Positions 16,562 to 24,626 of a stretch of DNA of 64,000 nucleotides are shown one piece after another. Each line of letters begins with the position of its first letter. The first letter of the stretch is position 1. The stretch comes from Pseudomonas sivasensis (lineage in GTDB: Bacteria; Pseudomonadota; Gammaproteobacteria; Pseudomonadales; Pseudomonadaceae), in NCBI RefSeq assembly GCF_013778505.1, contig NZ_JAAOWU010000008.1, positions 1 to 64,000 of the forward strand, read 5' to 3'. The notes under the pieces are model-generated. The model was given only the letters and a program-made list of their open reading frames with translations. It did no database searches and had not been told where the DNA came from. Made by a program: the position numbers and the translations under genes.

Positions 16562-17859
16562 CGGGCGTATCCCATTTTGATAGCGGTGACCGGTTTGATG
16601 ATCGGATACTCGCGGTGGATGAAGTAGCCGCCGGCGTCGTTCGCGTGATCAATGCCTGCGGTTTTATCTGGCTCCCCGTTCGCGCCCCACACCTGTTGCT
16701 CCAGCCCATCGGCATAGGTCGGACAGGTGAGCGAATTGATCAGGTAGCGGCGCTCGCACTGCGCATTGCAGAAGACGGCGTTCATTGCGTTGATTCGATC
16801 CTTCACCGGCGGGTTTGCAGCTGGAGCGATGACCGCGAACCCGGCCTGTTTGAGCATGGCAAGGTCGGTGATGCTGGCGTTCACGGACTTGCGCGAATCG
16901 CCCGAGGCGTCCGGGTAGATCCTGATTTCGCAGGTCTTCTTGAAATCGTTGCCGTCGTGCTGCCAGTAGCGTTCTTTGATCCGCCGGATCATGTCGGGCG
17001 TGTCGTAGCCGTCGATCAGCTCATCTACTGCCCTGGGCAGCCCCTGGTCACGTTTGACGTGGGTAATTGCCGCCATCTTGCCGACGTTGAAGTCCATCCC
17101 GATGAACAGTGGCTCACCGGGCTGCACGGTGTCGAAGCACCCGTTGAGCTTGCGGTCGTAGGCCGTGTAGATCGTGCCGGACGTCAGGTTGACGAACTGG
17201 CCTTTGAGGTACGCCATGATCAGCTGCGGCGGATACGACTCCATCAGGGAGGCGATGTAGTCATCCGGCAGATTGAGCTCGTTGTCGAAGGTGCTGGCCT
17301 GCACCAGGCCGTACATCTCCTTGAGCGACGGCTTGTCGCGGAGCTGCTTCACGAACTGCAGAAAGACGAACTTAAAGCCTTCCGGCGTTGTGGTGACGTC
17401 CACCCCGTTCTTCAGTCCGGGCAGGTTGTAGCGCATCCGGGCGATGATCTTGCGCCAGGCCTGCTGTGCCTTGATGGCCGTCAGCACGTCCAGCTCATCC
17501 ACCAGAGCGTGACCGATCTTGAAGCCAACGATGGTCTGAGGCTTCTCCATAGACCTGCAAATCACAGTGCCGCGGCACTGCCGGCCGCTGTAGATGTGAA
17601 CCTCGTGGTTCGCCTGGTTGATTTTGGTCTTCAACCCCCAGTCATAGGCCACTTCATCCATGGTCGGATAGAAGATGTCCCGGATCTGCGGGTAGGTCGG
17701 CGCGAAGTACCCAGCGTTGACGCCGGGCCACTCCATGAAGTGCTTGCTGAGTGCCGAGCAGCCCACCCATGTTTTCCCCGAGCCGAACCCAGCAACGAAA
17801 GCACGAAACTTGTGGGGCAGCGTGAGGAACTGAGCCTGCGGAACGTTAAGGCTCGGCAT
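16558..17859 (-). CDS. terminase large subunit
   Basis: A 433-residue packaging motor ATPase and nuclease. Walker A is GFGSGKTW near residue 25; the C-terminal RNase H-like nuclease begins around IGMDFNVGKMAA with the first catalytic Asp, and a later Asp lies in IYPDASGDS. The ATG at 17859 has GAGGA upstream and lies inside the end of the small subunit gene. Four-base overlap with the portal gene. Confidence 0.95.
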   Translation of the reverse strand: MPSLNVPQAQFLTLPHKFRAFVAGFGSGKTWVGCSALSKHFMEWPGVNAGYFAPTYPQIRDIFYPTMDEVAYDWGLKTKINQANHEVHIYSGRQCRGTVICRSMEKPQTIVGFKIGHALVDELDVLTAIKAQQAWRKIIARMRYNLPGLKNGVDVTTTPEGFKFVFLQFVKQLRDKPSLKEMYGLVQASTFDNELNLPDDYIASLMESYPPQLIMAYLKGQFVNLTSGTIYTAYDRKLNGCFDTVQPGEPLFIGMDFNVGKMAAITHVKRDQGLPRAVDELIDGYDTPDMIRRIKERYWQHDGNDFKKTCEIRIYPDASGDSRKSVNASITDLAMLKQAGFAVIAPAANPPVKDRINAMNAVFCNAQCERRYLINSLTCPTYADGLEQQVWGANGEPDKTAGIDHANDAGGYFIHREYPIIKPVTAIKMGYAR

Positions 17860-18307
17860 TCGGTTTCCTCGCATCAACCACGTCGACCTGAATCCGAGTC
17901 GGAATTACCGGCTCGTCGCCCGCCTCCTCCTTCCGCGCTCGATTGACGTAGATGTCGCCGGTTTCTTTCGCGGCCTGCTCCAGGATCTGCATAGCCAGAC
18001 CAATGTTCTTCATCGACTCGGCCCTCTCCACGAAGCGGTTCATGGCACGAAGGCGGAAGGCACGATTGGCGATCGGGATGTCAGCTGTCTCTTCGCGGAA
18101 CCGCTTACGGGTGTCGTGAAAGAGGGTCTGCCACTTGAGCGCCAGATGGGAGCCGGCGCGCTTTGTCGGGTCATGCTGCTCAACCTGCTGGCGGGTTACA
18201 TCTACATCAAATTCTTGCTTCACCGCTTGTGAGACCTGGCTTGGGGTGTCGAAGCACGCCAAAGCCTGAACGATGAAGCTCTTCACCTCATTTTTCAGGG
18301 CTGCCAT
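17846..18307 (-). CDS. terminase small subunit, DUF2280
   Basis: A 153-residue small terminase of the DUF2280 family. The N-terminal part is a helix-turn-helix (FDTPSQVSQAVKQEF, then TRQQVEQHDP) for recognition of the packaging site. The middle is a helical oligomerisation region, and the tail is charged. Next to the large subunit and overlapping it by 14 bases. Confidence 0.9.
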   Translation of the reverse strand: MAALKNEVKSFIVQALACFDTPSQVSQAVKQEFDVDVTRQQVEQHDPTKRAGSHLALKWQTLFHDTRKRFREETADIPIANRAFRLRAMNRFVERAESMKNIGLAMQILEQAAKETGDIYVNRARKEEAGDEPVIPTRIQVDVVDARKPNAEP

Positions 18308-18338
18308 AAGTTAGATTCCGTCTCACGCCTGTCTTACA

Positions 18339-18962
18339 TCAGGCCAACTTGAGCAGACAGGTTCCGCAGGCCCTCGCAATGTTCAATTTCCCCACCTCAG
18401 CAGGACTGTTTGCAGCATCCACCAACGCTTGAACGTCAGGGCTCACACCGTAGCGGCGGACGACACCGACGAACTCTTCGACGTCGTGGCCCTGCAGCTT
18501 GATCTTCGGTGCGCCATCTTGGGTGAATGCTGGTTGACCGTACTTGTCGGTCGCATGAGCCAGGTGATAAAGCTCGTGCTCGATCAGGGCGCAGAACTCA
18601 AGGTCGCTGCACTGGGCGCAGTAGTCAGCAGCCAGAGTGATGATGAAGGCCGGCACATCACCGAACCAATCACGCATCTGCTGCTCCATCCGGGCTTTCT
18701 GCCACCCACCCGCGCGGAACGCTACCTGTTCGGCCTGGCCCAGAACTGTGCGGCCCTGCTTCTCGAAGCTCGACGAAGCCCACATGACCCGGATGTCTGC
18801 ATCCAATAGGTGGGCATGGTCTTCGTTGTGAATGGTTCCCATGTCGGCGAGGATCTCGGCTTGGAGCCATTCCCATACCTCAGGAGCTGGGGTCAGGCGG
18901 ATACCGAAGTCGGAAAGCTCGGACAGCTCAAGTATTGAGGGCGGAGGAAATGGCCTATCCAT
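18339..18962 (-). CDS. putative phage metallopeptidase
   Basis: A 207-residue protein with the zinc protease signature HELYH in EHELYHLAHATD, preceded by a cysteine pair (CAQCSDLEFC). This matches the putative phage metallopeptidase family often found just before small terminase genes in Pseudomonas phages. Substrate unknown. Starts at the ATG at 18962. It is divergent from the small membrane protein gene that follows. Confidence 0.8.
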   Translation of the reverse strand: MDRPFPPPSILELSELSDFGIRLTPAPEVWEWLQAEILADMGTIHNEDHAHLLDADIRVMWASSSFEKQGRTVLGQAEQVAFRAGGWQKARMEQQMRDWFGDVPAFIITLAADYCAQCSDLEFCALIEHELYHLAHATDKYGQPAFTQDGAPKIKLQGHDVEEFVGVVRRYGVSPDVQALVDAANSPAEVGKLNIARACGTCLLKLA

Positions 18963-19043
18963 GGTTCACCTTGAGCTTGTAATAGTCGCGACTTGCCGGT
19001 TATAAGTCCGCCCGATAACGCTATAGAGCTCAAGGTGTAGGAA

Positions 19044-19445
19044 ATGGATAACCTGATAAAGCTGCGTATCGGACTGACAATTGCGGCGGTTGTCGGGCTT
19101 GTACCAATCACTATTCTCTTCGCGGTCGGCGTAGTGGCGTTCTTTATCCCGCTCATCTTTGTCGCCAAGAGTCCTCCGCTTGGGACGCTAGCACTTATAG
19201 GCGCAGCAATCGTCTCGGCGTTCGCGATATGGTCGGCATGGAAGATCTATGCACTTTCAATGTCAGCGACAGCCGTTGTGCGCAACTCACACTTGCTGGC
19301 ATCGGGAGCGGTGATTGCCATGATTTGGGGTATGGTCCTCGCGTACTGGACGCGCGATCTGCCCGAACTCACATACATATTTCTTATGCCAGGAATAGTC
19401 TCGAGCTCCATGCTCGCCCTTACATTGAAAAGAACGAAGGCTTGA
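19044..19445 (+). CDS. four-TM membrane protein (moron candidate)
   Basis: A 133-residue integral membrane protein with about four hydrophobic helices (around residues 8-40, 45-70, 83-103, 107-125). It is read against the surrounding late genes. The 81-base divergent gap to the metallopeptidase gene must contain its promoter. Composition is Val/Ile/Ala rich with few charges. No family recognised; a superinfection exclusion role would be typical for such a gene, but nothing shows it directly. Confidence 0.7.
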   Translation: MDNLIKLRIGLTIAAVVGLVPITILFAVGVVAFFIPLIFVAKSPPLGTLALIGAAIVSAFAIWSAWKIYALSMSATAVVRNSHLLASGAVIAMIWGMVLAYWTRDLPELTYIFLMPGIVSSSMLALTLKRTKA

Positions 19446-19471
19446 GGCGGGCGACGAGTCGGGTCAGAAAT

Positions 19472-19726
19472 TTACCCTTCTGAATTTTCCAGCAGCACAT
19501 CAATCAGCTTCCGCTCACCGAGACGCATTGCACCCTGGCATTGCAGGTCATCGCACTTGGGACCAAGGCCGAACACGGTGACCTCCCCCTTCGCGCCGAT
19601 CAGCGTCAAGGCACCTACCGTGCACTCGGGATGCTCCCCGGCATCGAGGTCATCGGCGATCTTGCGCAGGGTTTTAGCAGCGTCTCGCCAGTCCTCCCGC
19701 TTGAACTCCAGTACCTTGACGGTCAT
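19472..19726 (-). CDS. small phage protein, unknown
   Basis: An 84-residue protein, MTVKVLEFKREDW then a helical region (AAKTLRKIADDLDAG) and a C-terminal part with CDDLQCQG, a possible metal-binding pair. The ATG at 19726 overlaps the upstream gene's stop by four bases. The longer open frame upstream is an artefact of the overlap. It is downstream of the holin gene in the transcript, where lysis accessory genes can sit, but it has no signal peptide. Confidence 0.72.
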   Translation of the reverse strand: MTVKVLEFKREDWRDAAKTLRKIADDLDAGEHPECTVGALTLIGAKGEVTVFGLGPKCDDLQCQGAMRLGERKLIDVLLENSEG

Positions 19727-19914
19727 TCGGTCACCATTTGGTGTGTCTGTGCATGGGCGTGCCCGTGAAGCAGGCTGACGACCAGGCCCTGAGGCAAACC
19801 GGCAGCCTTGGCAGCATCCACAGCATCGGCAATAGCCTTGTCGAGAGCGCCGACCGCAGCGTTGATGTCCGGGCTCATTGGTAGCACGTGTCGCAGCCGG
19901 CTGACGTTGCTCAT
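19723..19914 (-). CDS. small phage protein, unknown
   Basis: A 63-residue protein (MSNVSRLRHVLPMSPDINAA, then a helix of Ala/Asp-rich repeats AVGALDKAIADAVDAAKAAG). His-rich end HGHAHAQTHQM. Couples to the next gene by ATGA overlap. Lies 49 bases after the holin gene. Function unknown. Confidence 0.65.
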   Translation of the reverse strand: MSNVSRLRHVLPMSPDINAAVGALDKAIADAVDAAKAAGLPQGLVVSLLHGHAHAQTHQMVTE

Positions 19915-19963
19915 TTGCTAAACCTCGCGCCACGATTTGGCGCATTCGAAAACGTGGCGCGGA

Positions 19964-20296
19964 TTAATCGACCTTGCGACCTGGCAGCTTGAAGTCAGTC
20001 ACGCGGTCAGCAATTGACCGGATCTTCTCCACACCCAGGAAGCCTACCCATCCACCTGCGAAGGTGGCCATGCTTTGGGGCAGGCCAAAGAAGTCCAGGC
20101 CGCTGATGATGGTCAAGGTGAGGCCGCCACAAATAGCGCCCTCCACCAGCATCTGGCGTCGCGTACCACCACCGTAGGTGATACGCAGGACAGCCATGGC
20201 GCAGGACAGCGCAGCCGCATAGAGGATTGGCGAATGCTGGCTCAACCACGCAAGCGCAATCGCCCATGTGTCTGGTTTGTCTGGCATGTTGGACAT
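19964..20296 (-). CDS. phage holin
   Basis: A 110-residue holin of the LydA/holin 3_3 type: short soluble N-terminus (MSNMPDKPDTWAIAL), three hydrophobic segments at about 24-40, 55-68 and 75-92, and a charged C-terminus (RVTDFKLPGRKVD). Holins time lysis by opening the inner membrane. No endolysin is seen beside it, so the endolysin is probably beyond the left edge of the window. Confidence 0.85.
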   Translation of the reverse strand: MSNMPDKPDTWAIALAWLSQHSPILYAAALSCAMAVLRITYGGGTRRQMLVEGAICGGLTLTIISGLDFFGLPQSMATFAGGWVGFLGVEKIRSIADRVTDFKLPGRKVD

Positions 20297-20406
20297 CTCG
20301 GTTCCTCCCCGTCAGGGAGTTATGAATATGACAGGCCATGACCTGCAGATTTGAATCAGCCCCAGCAGCACTCCCAGCTCGGAGCAATGGGTGTGGTGGA
20401 GCCGAA

Positions 20407-20440
20407 AACGAAAACGGCCCCGCACGATGACGGGGCCGCA
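20407..20440 (-). terminator. intrinsic terminator between com operon and holin
   Basis: CGGCCCCG (20415-20422) and CGGGGCCG (20431-20438) form a perfect 8-bp stem. On the minus strand it is followed by TTTTCGTTTTC. It ends the com transcript and would block entry into the holin and late genes unless antitermination occurs. The rest of the 222-base gap to the holin shows no gene. Confidence 0.82.
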
Positions 20441-20518
20441 AGTGACGCTTGATATAGAACTGAAGCTTTCTGCCTTTAGAGCCCTGCGTTATGTGGGGCT
20501 CAGAGCATTCAGCGGAGC

Positions 20519-20851
20519 TTACGCAACACTGCCATCAGGGTTCAAAAAATCCCAGCGAATGAAAGCCGGAATATTGTAGGTCTGGGTGAGCTGGATATAC
20601 ACCCCAAGCCCGGCCGGAATGAGGATAGGCTGAAAGCCAGTCTCACCTTGGGAAATGATAGGCAGGTCCCTAGACAGGATATCCGTCGGGGCTTTAACGC
20701 CAACACTTACGACGTTATTAGACCAGGTACGCAGGTCGTACAGGAGAATGCCGTTAATATTTTCTTCTGGCTTGAACAGCGTACCCACGCTGGCGGCCAT
20801 ACCGCTGAAGAACAGATTTTTGAAGTGTTTGCCAAATACTCGTACAGTCAT
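20519..20851 (-). CDS. hypothetical protein controlled with com
   Basis: A 110-residue protein starting at the ATG at 20851 (AGGTGA upstream). It has an early hydrophobic FFSGMAASVGTLF, then strands, and ends FIRWDFLNPDGSVA. Eight bases separate it from com. In Mu, Com activates translation of the DNA modification gene mom. This protein shows none of the acyltransferase features expected of Mom, so either Com controls a different target here or the gene was exchanged. No family recognised. Confidence 0.65.
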   Translation of the reverse strand: MTVRVFGKHFKNLFFSGMAASVGTLFKPEENINGILLYDLRTWSNNVVSVGVKAPTDILSRDLPIISQGETGFQPILIPAGLGVYIQLTQTYNIPAFIRWDFLNPDGSVA

Positions 20852-20859
20852 TTTGTCAC

Positions 20860-21045
20860 CTATTGAGTCGAATGATTTGTCGCGGAGAATTCCGCTTTCA
20901 TGTCGCTCAAAGGCGATTGCTCGAGGCTCGTGGCCTTCACATGATTCAACGTCCCGCATCGGGAACATTTGATCTGGAGCTCTGTAAACCCACCCGTACG
21001 GGCGAGAAGTCTTTTGCAGTTACCGCATCTGAATTCTTTCAACAT
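20860..21045 (-). CDS. com: Com family zinc-ribbon translational regulator
   Basis: A 61-residue homologue of Mu Com, an RNA-binding protein that frees the start of the downstream gene. Two Cys pairs form its zinc ribbon: CGNCKRLLAR and CSRCGTLNH. The ATG at 21045 is used rather than the TTG two codons earlier. The sequence MLKEFRCGNC is very typical of Com in Pseudomonas prophages. Confidence 0.85.
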   Translation of the reverse strand: MLKEFRCGNCKRLLARTGGFTELQIKCSRCGTLNHVKATSLEQSPLSDMKAEFSATNHSTQ

Positions 21046-21082
21046 CTGCAAGTCCGTTTATTTATCTGCTAGGCTCCCTCCC

Positions 21083-21186
21083 GCTCGCGCGAGCAGTGAG
21101 GGCCTTGGCTGGCTTGCAGGCTAGATCTGCGATCTGGCGTCTCCTTAGGGTGTTACAGCACCCTCTGGAGTCGCCCTCTCTTTTTT
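21083..21186. other. structured leader region upstream of com
   Basis: This part of the roughly 320-base gene-free gap (21052-21371) holds a 12-bp perfect palindrome GCTCGCGCGAGC (21083-21094) and a long imperfect hairpin. In the hairpin GGCG-CTCC-AGGGTG (21136-21152) pairs with CACCCT-GGAG-CGCC (21159-21175) across two small mismatched sites, followed on the plus strand by CTCTCTTTTTT. It could be a plus-strand terminator or an RNA structure in the com leader. I see no gene here. Confidence 0.55.
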
Positions 21187-21194
21187 CGCCGCAA

Positions 21195-21226
21195 CGCAAA
21201 AGCCCCGCACTTGGCGGGGCTTTCTC
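21195..21226. terminator. bidirectional terminator 1 upstream of com
   Basis: AAAAGCCCCGC...GCGGGGCTTT stem-loop with an A run on one side and T run on the other, working in both directions. Confidence 0.75.
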
Positions 21227-21239
21227 GTTTCTGAAGGGC

Positions 21240-21270
21240 ACAAAAAAGCCCGCTCATTGGCGGGCTTCGT
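21240..21270 (-). terminator. terminator 2 downstream of 21.4 kb gene
   Basis: On the minus strand AAGCCCGCCAATGAGCGGGC is followed by TTTTTTG, a textbook intrinsic terminator. It ends the operon that runs down from the cro/O region and, with terminator 1, forms a tandem block before com. Confidence 0.82.
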
Positions 21271-21371
21271 GGAGCAAGTTGCCGCAGGCAAAGTACTCAA
21301 TGTGGTGAAACGATACTGTCAGCCGGACATTTCGTCAACTGCATAGTGAAAGTATGCCCGCCCAATATCGA

Positions 21372-21605
21372 TCAAGACACAAAAGTGAAGTCGCCTGCCT
21401 TCTTCGGATCAGGCCGTAGAAGAAGCGGAATGTCATCGAGCGTCCATAAATCCTCTGATGGATCATGCTTGATGACGAATTCCTTAGGGTCAGTCAGGAT
21501 GTCCCAAGTTGCCTGATCGTGAACGTGGATCTCTTTGACATGAGCTCCATTGGATGTGAAATGGTAGGTTTGACGTGCATCCAAAAGAGCGCTGACATTG
21601 CTCAT
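21372..21605 (-). CDS. small phage protein, unknown
   Basis: A 77-residue protein starting MSNVSALLDARQTYHF at the ATG at 21605, which overlaps the upstream stop (ATGA). Mixed alpha/beta with several His and Asp residues. It is the last gene of the pR operon before tandem terminators. No family recognised. Confidence 0.65.
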   Translation of the reverse strand: MSNVSALLDARQTYHFTSNGAHVKEIHVHDQATWDILTDPKEFVIKHDPSEDLWTLDDIPLLLRPDPKKAGDFTFVS

Positions 21606-22195
21606 GCTGCTTCCTTCATCATGTTGATACATCTTGATACCGGCACAAGTGCCGCCTTATCAAGATCATTGCACGCTTCGAAGCAGAGGTCGATGAAGCC
21701 GCCCCACTCCCTGCCCCACTGCTCAGATGAAAGCTCCAGTCCAAGTTCCATTTCAAGCCAGTAACGGAACGCTTCGGGCGTCGAGCAAGGGTCCATGCCC
21801 TCGCTCTGGCCGCCCTGGTGCATCCGGCGATAGCGGTGGAGCACACCGGCCGCAACAAGCCTGGCCTTCTCGAACTTCTTCGCGTACATCTTCGACCCGG
21901 CGTTGTAGGCGCGCAGGAAAACAACCTCCCCAGCCTCTTCCTTGTCGTCAGCCGTGGCGATGGGGCTGTACATGTGATTGCCGAACGCCTTGAGCTGGCC
22001 GGGCAGCGTTGCAATGGCGTGCTGAATCCGAGCCGATATCGACTGCTGCATGGCGTGGTGGCTATTCACGGACTTGGCTGTAGTCTGGATGGTGCAGCCC
22101 AGAAGGCCGATCTGCTCAATGTGCGAGCCCTGACTGTCCCACGGCGTGTAGAGAGCATCGTGCCAAGCCATTCGCGCTGAGTTCAATTTCATCAT
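21602..22195 (-). CDS. hypothetical phage protein in late-regulator position
   Basis: A 198-residue protein starting at the ATG at 22195 after GGAGGG; a second ATG follows directly. Downstream of NinG and before terminators, holin and terminase, it sits where lambda-like phages carry the late antiterminator Q. The sequence has charged helices (KKFEKARLVAAGVLHRYRR) and aromatic C-terminal parts (YWLEMELGLEL, WGREWGGFIDLC). No Q signature is visible to me, so the regulatory role is inferred from position only. Confidence 0.7.
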   Translation of the reverse strand: MMKLNSARMAWHDALYTPWDSQGSHIEQIGLLGCTIQTTAKSVNSHHAMQQSISARIQHAIATLPGQLKAFGNHMYSPIATADDKEEAGEVVFLRAYNAGSKMYAKKFEKARLVAAGVLHRYRRMHQGGQSEGMDPCSTPEAFRYWLEMELGLELSSEQWGREWGGFIDLCFEACNDLDKAALVPVSRCINMMKEAA

Positions 22196-22284
22196 GGCAG
22201 AGCCCTCCACCAGGTAATGACCTGCCCTTCCCGGAAGAACCAGGCAATGCAGATGAGCGTGGTGAACGTTACTGTGATGGTCAT
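22192..22284 (-). CDS. 30-residue membrane micro-protein, doubly coupled
   Basis: MTITVTFTTLICIAWFFREG followed by ten more residues. The ATG at 22284 overlaps the stop of the 22281-22535 gene (ATGA), and its own stop overlaps the ATG of the next gene in the same way. GAGGG lies seven bases before the start. A hydrophobic N-terminal half and basic C-terminal half suggest a single-span membrane peptide. The double coupling and ribosome site argue that it is translated. Confidence 0.6.
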   Translation of the reverse strand: MTITVTFTTLICIAWFFREGQVITWWRALP

Positions 22285-22535
22285 GGCTTGACCCTCTTCG
22301 CGCATTTCTTGCAGCGGTCCCAGTTTCCAGGCTCAAACATCGGCATCTTTTCGGTGCTGACCGCATCGATTCCACACTCAGAGCGCCAGAAATACGCGCG
22401 GCCTTGACTGGTTATTGCGGCATATTCTTTTTCTTGAACGTAGTAGCGAGCCTTCCCTGTGATGGGAAACATCGGTTTAAGCCAGCCTTTTGAGGGCCTG
22501 GCTGCTCCGCCGGTTATTTGCGCAACTTGCGTCAT
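22281..22535 (-). CDS. small phage protein with C-terminal Cys pair
   Basis: An 84-residue protein ending in WDRCKKCAKRVKP, with a CxxC pair, plus another Cys at about residue 54. It starts at the ATG at 22535, overlapping the ninG stop. Part of the nin-like block. Function unknown. Confidence 0.72.
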   Translation of the reverse strand: MTQVAQITGGAARPSKGWLKPMFPITGKARYYVQEKEYAAITSQGRAYFWRSECGIDAVSTEKMPMFEPGNWDRCKKCAKRVKP

Positions 22536-23128
22536 GCTGCTGCCCTCTTGATTTCTCTAGTCTTTGCTCGGTAGGCGGCCTTGATGTCCTTCAGGTCGTC
22601 AATGGTGTACTTGCGAGTGCCCTGGTCAGCCTCGAGCGCGTCGACGGCCTCCTGGCCAATGCGTGCGATCAGGCCAATCCGGTAATCCACGGCATTTCCG
22701 GAGAGGAACCGGTTGTCCTGCTTACTCTGGGCGTGGCAGTTGCGCTCATCGAAGCGCAGGTGAGGCGCGGAGCCAACGCTGCGGTAATGGCCGGCATCGA
22801 CTGCGTTGCCGCTCCAGTCCAATGGCTTGCCGCTGGAGATGCACAGGTGGCCGGCGGCCTGGTCACGAGTGCGGATGTATTCGTTGAACGCCTGTTGGGC
22901 CTCGCGCATGCGTTCGCCGCGGCTCTTCAGCGCCTCCTTTCGCACCTTGATATCGGACCGTCCAACCTGATCCAGCGCCTTGCGCGCCTTCGCTTCGTTC
23001 ACGTCCTTGATGGCAAGGCCGCAGGATGGGCTGCACACCTTCTGGCCGAGGCGCTGAGGGGCGAATGATTCCCCGCAATCCGGGTTCTTGCAGGTCTTCG
23101 GCTTGGGCTGTTTCCGTTCGATAGACAT
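22532..23128 (-). CDS. ninG: NinG recombination protein
   Basis: A 198-residue NinG (Rap) family protein. It has the N-terminal zinc motif CKNPDCGESF...CSPSCGLAI, then a long charged helix, and the conserved core DAGHYRSVGSAPHLRFDERN with histidines typical of an HNH-like nuclease fold. In lambda, Rap resolves recombination intermediates and acts with the Red pathway. One base separates it from ninB. Confidence 0.93.
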   Translation of the reverse strand: MSIERKQPKPKTCKNPDCGESFAPQRLGQKVCSPSCGLAIKDVNEAKARKALDQVGRSDIKVRKEALKSRGERMREAQQAFNEYIRTRDQAAGHLCISSGKPLDWSGNAVDAGHYRSVGSAPHLRFDERNCHAQSKQDNRFLSGNAVDYRIGLIARIGQEAVDALEADQGTRKYTIDDLKDIKAAYRAKTREIKRAAA

Positions 23129-23545
23129 TCAATAACGCCCTCCCCAATTGTCCTTTTGCGTCCATCGCACCTGGTGCTCGGCGCCGAAGGCGTGAACCCA
23201 CTCAATCAACTCGCCGCACTGCTTCACGGTGAGCTTGCTGGTGCGCTCATAAATCACGTCGAAGCCATTACCATCGACCGCCGGTATCATCTGCGGCTGA
23301 TCGCCCGTCTCACGCAGCCACGCAGCCGTCAGAAGGCGCTTCCAGATCAGGACATCCCACTTCTTCCCGGCGTGCTCGACCTGGGCGGCGATATCGGCCA
23401 GCGCCGCGTGCAGGGCCTTGTTCTGCTCCCCGCTGCGGTCCACTTCGGTGATGGCCAGCTTCTTGGGTTTTGCGAGATCCAGGCCGGCGATGTATCCCAT
23501 GGCCTTGTTGCGATCTGACTCGTTGCGGATCTGAAGGCTGGTCAT
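23129..23545 (-). CDS. ninB: NinB recombination mediator
   Basis: A 138-residue NinB (Orf) family protein, recognised by length, place beside ninG and the C-terminal pattern MIPAVDGNGFDVIYERTSKL-then-EWVHAFGAEHQV. Lambda Orf binds single-stranded DNA and replaces RecFOR in Red-mediated exchange. Four-base overlap with the gene before it. Confidence 0.92.
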   Translation of the reverse strand: MTSLQIRNESDRNKAMGYIAGLDLAKPKKLAITEVDRSGEQNKALHAALADIAAQVEHAGKKWDVLIWKRLLTAAWLRETGDQPQMIPAVDGNGFDVIYERTSKLTVKQCGELIEWVHAFGAEHQVRWTQKDNWGGRY

Positions 23546-23820
23546 GAATTCACCTTAAGGCCCGCGGCTTCGATGGCTTCTGCACAATCCTTGACCACAT
23601 ATAAGGCCTCTCCATGGTCGGCGTACTTGAGGTGGTCAGGCAGCTCAATAACCAGCGCCTCGCGGGAGGCCTTCCAGGAAACCCAAGCCATATTCACCAT
23701 GCTGTACCGGTATTCGTCAGGATCTTCTGGATATCGCTCCAGAGGACGCATGGTGTCGGAGTTGATGAATCGGGCAAGTGCCCACGCCTCAAACTCGTCA
23801 CGCATCTTGTCGTCGCTCAT
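23542..23820 (-). CDS. small phage protein, unknown
   Basis: A 92-residue acidic protein (MSDDKMRDEFEAWALARFIN), starting at the ATG at 23820 whose last base coincides with the end of the DnaC-like gene. The N-terminal FEAW helix and a Trp-rich middle (MAWVSWKASREA) are shared by many small phage proteins of unknown role in this position. Confidence 0.75.
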   Translation of the reverse strand: MSDDKMRDEFEAWALARFINSDTMRPLERYPEDPDEYRYSMVNMAWVSWKASREALVIELPDHLKYADHGEALYVVKDCAEAIEAAGLKVNS

Positions 23821-24626
23821 CAGAAACCCTCCTTGCCGCGCTGGGATTCCCACTCAAACGGGATCACGATCACACCGCCCTCCCGCAAGCGATCAATGCA
23901 GCGTTCGCCAATGGCCGCCGGCAGCGACTGCCCATCCAGGTTGGAAACGATGACCGTAGGGCGTAGCTCTTCGTACCGGCCGTTGATGATCGCGAACAGG
24001 GTCGTCAGTTCGAAGTCGCTGGGCTTCTCCTTGCTGACGCCGATCTCGTCCAGGATGAGCAGTGAGGGGCTGATCAGGCTGGCCAGGATCTGGCTTTCGC
24101 TCTGGTCGCTGGACTGGTCGTAGGTCGCGCGGATGGCCTGCAGCACGGCGCCGATGGTGCGGTACACCGCCGTTGCGCTGGACTTGGCCATGATCTCGTT
24201 GGCGATCGCTACGGACAGGTGCGTCTTGCCGGTGCCGGGCTTGCCCAGCAGCAACAGGCAGCGGCCCGTCTCGGCGATCTGCGCGAACTCAGCAGCATAC
24301 CGGCGGCAGGTGTTCAGCGCCTTTCGTTGCTCCGTGGTGGTGGCAACGTATCCATCCAGCGTCTTGCTGGCGAAACGCTTGGGGATCAGCGCGGCGCCGA
24401 GCTTGCGCTCCATGGACATGCGCAGCTCCATCGCCTTGTTGGCCAGCTCAGCAGCGTCGGCCTTCTCGCGAATAATCCGGCCGCACTCAGGGCAGCCGCT
24501 TTTCAGCTCCTTGCCCAACACCGGGAAAACCTTTTGGTCGTAATCGCCGTGGGTTTCGCAGTGGGCAGGCTGGGTACGAGAGCCCGCTGGCAGCTCCGGT
24601 GTTGGTTGGATTTGCTCAGATCGCAT
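23820..24626 (-). CDS. DnaC-like helicase loader
   Basis: A 268-residue AAA+ ATPase with an N-terminal zinc-like motif (CPECG) and Walker A LLLGKPGTGKTHLS, Walker B LLILDEIG, sensor residues and an Arg-rich end. It should load the host DnaB helicase at the phage origin, doing the job of lambda P. The ATG at 24626 lies within the end of the O-like gene (GAGGA upstream). Confidence 0.88.
   Translation of the reverse strand: MRSEQIQPTPELPAGSRTQPAHCETHGDYDQKVFPVLGKELKSGCPECGRIIREKADAAELANKAMELRMSMERKLGAALIPKRFASKTLDGYVATTTEQRKALNTCRRYAAEFAQIAETGRCLLLLGKPGTGKTHLSVAIANEIMAKSSATAVYRTIGAVLQAIRATYDQSSDQSESQILASLISPSLLILDEIGVSKEKPSDFELTTLFAIINGRYEELRPTVIVSNLDGQSLPAAIGERCIDRLREGGVIVIPFEWESQRGKEGF

Noticed and set aside
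19727..19945. Upstream extension of the 19.5 kb gene (Cys/Arg-rich)
   Set aside because: It overlaps the neighbouring gene in another frame and has a composition typical of a shadow frame.
21061..21371. Possible tRNA or small RNA gene in the gap before com
   Set aside because: Hairpins are present but no cloverleaf with T-loop and anticodon arm could be drawn.
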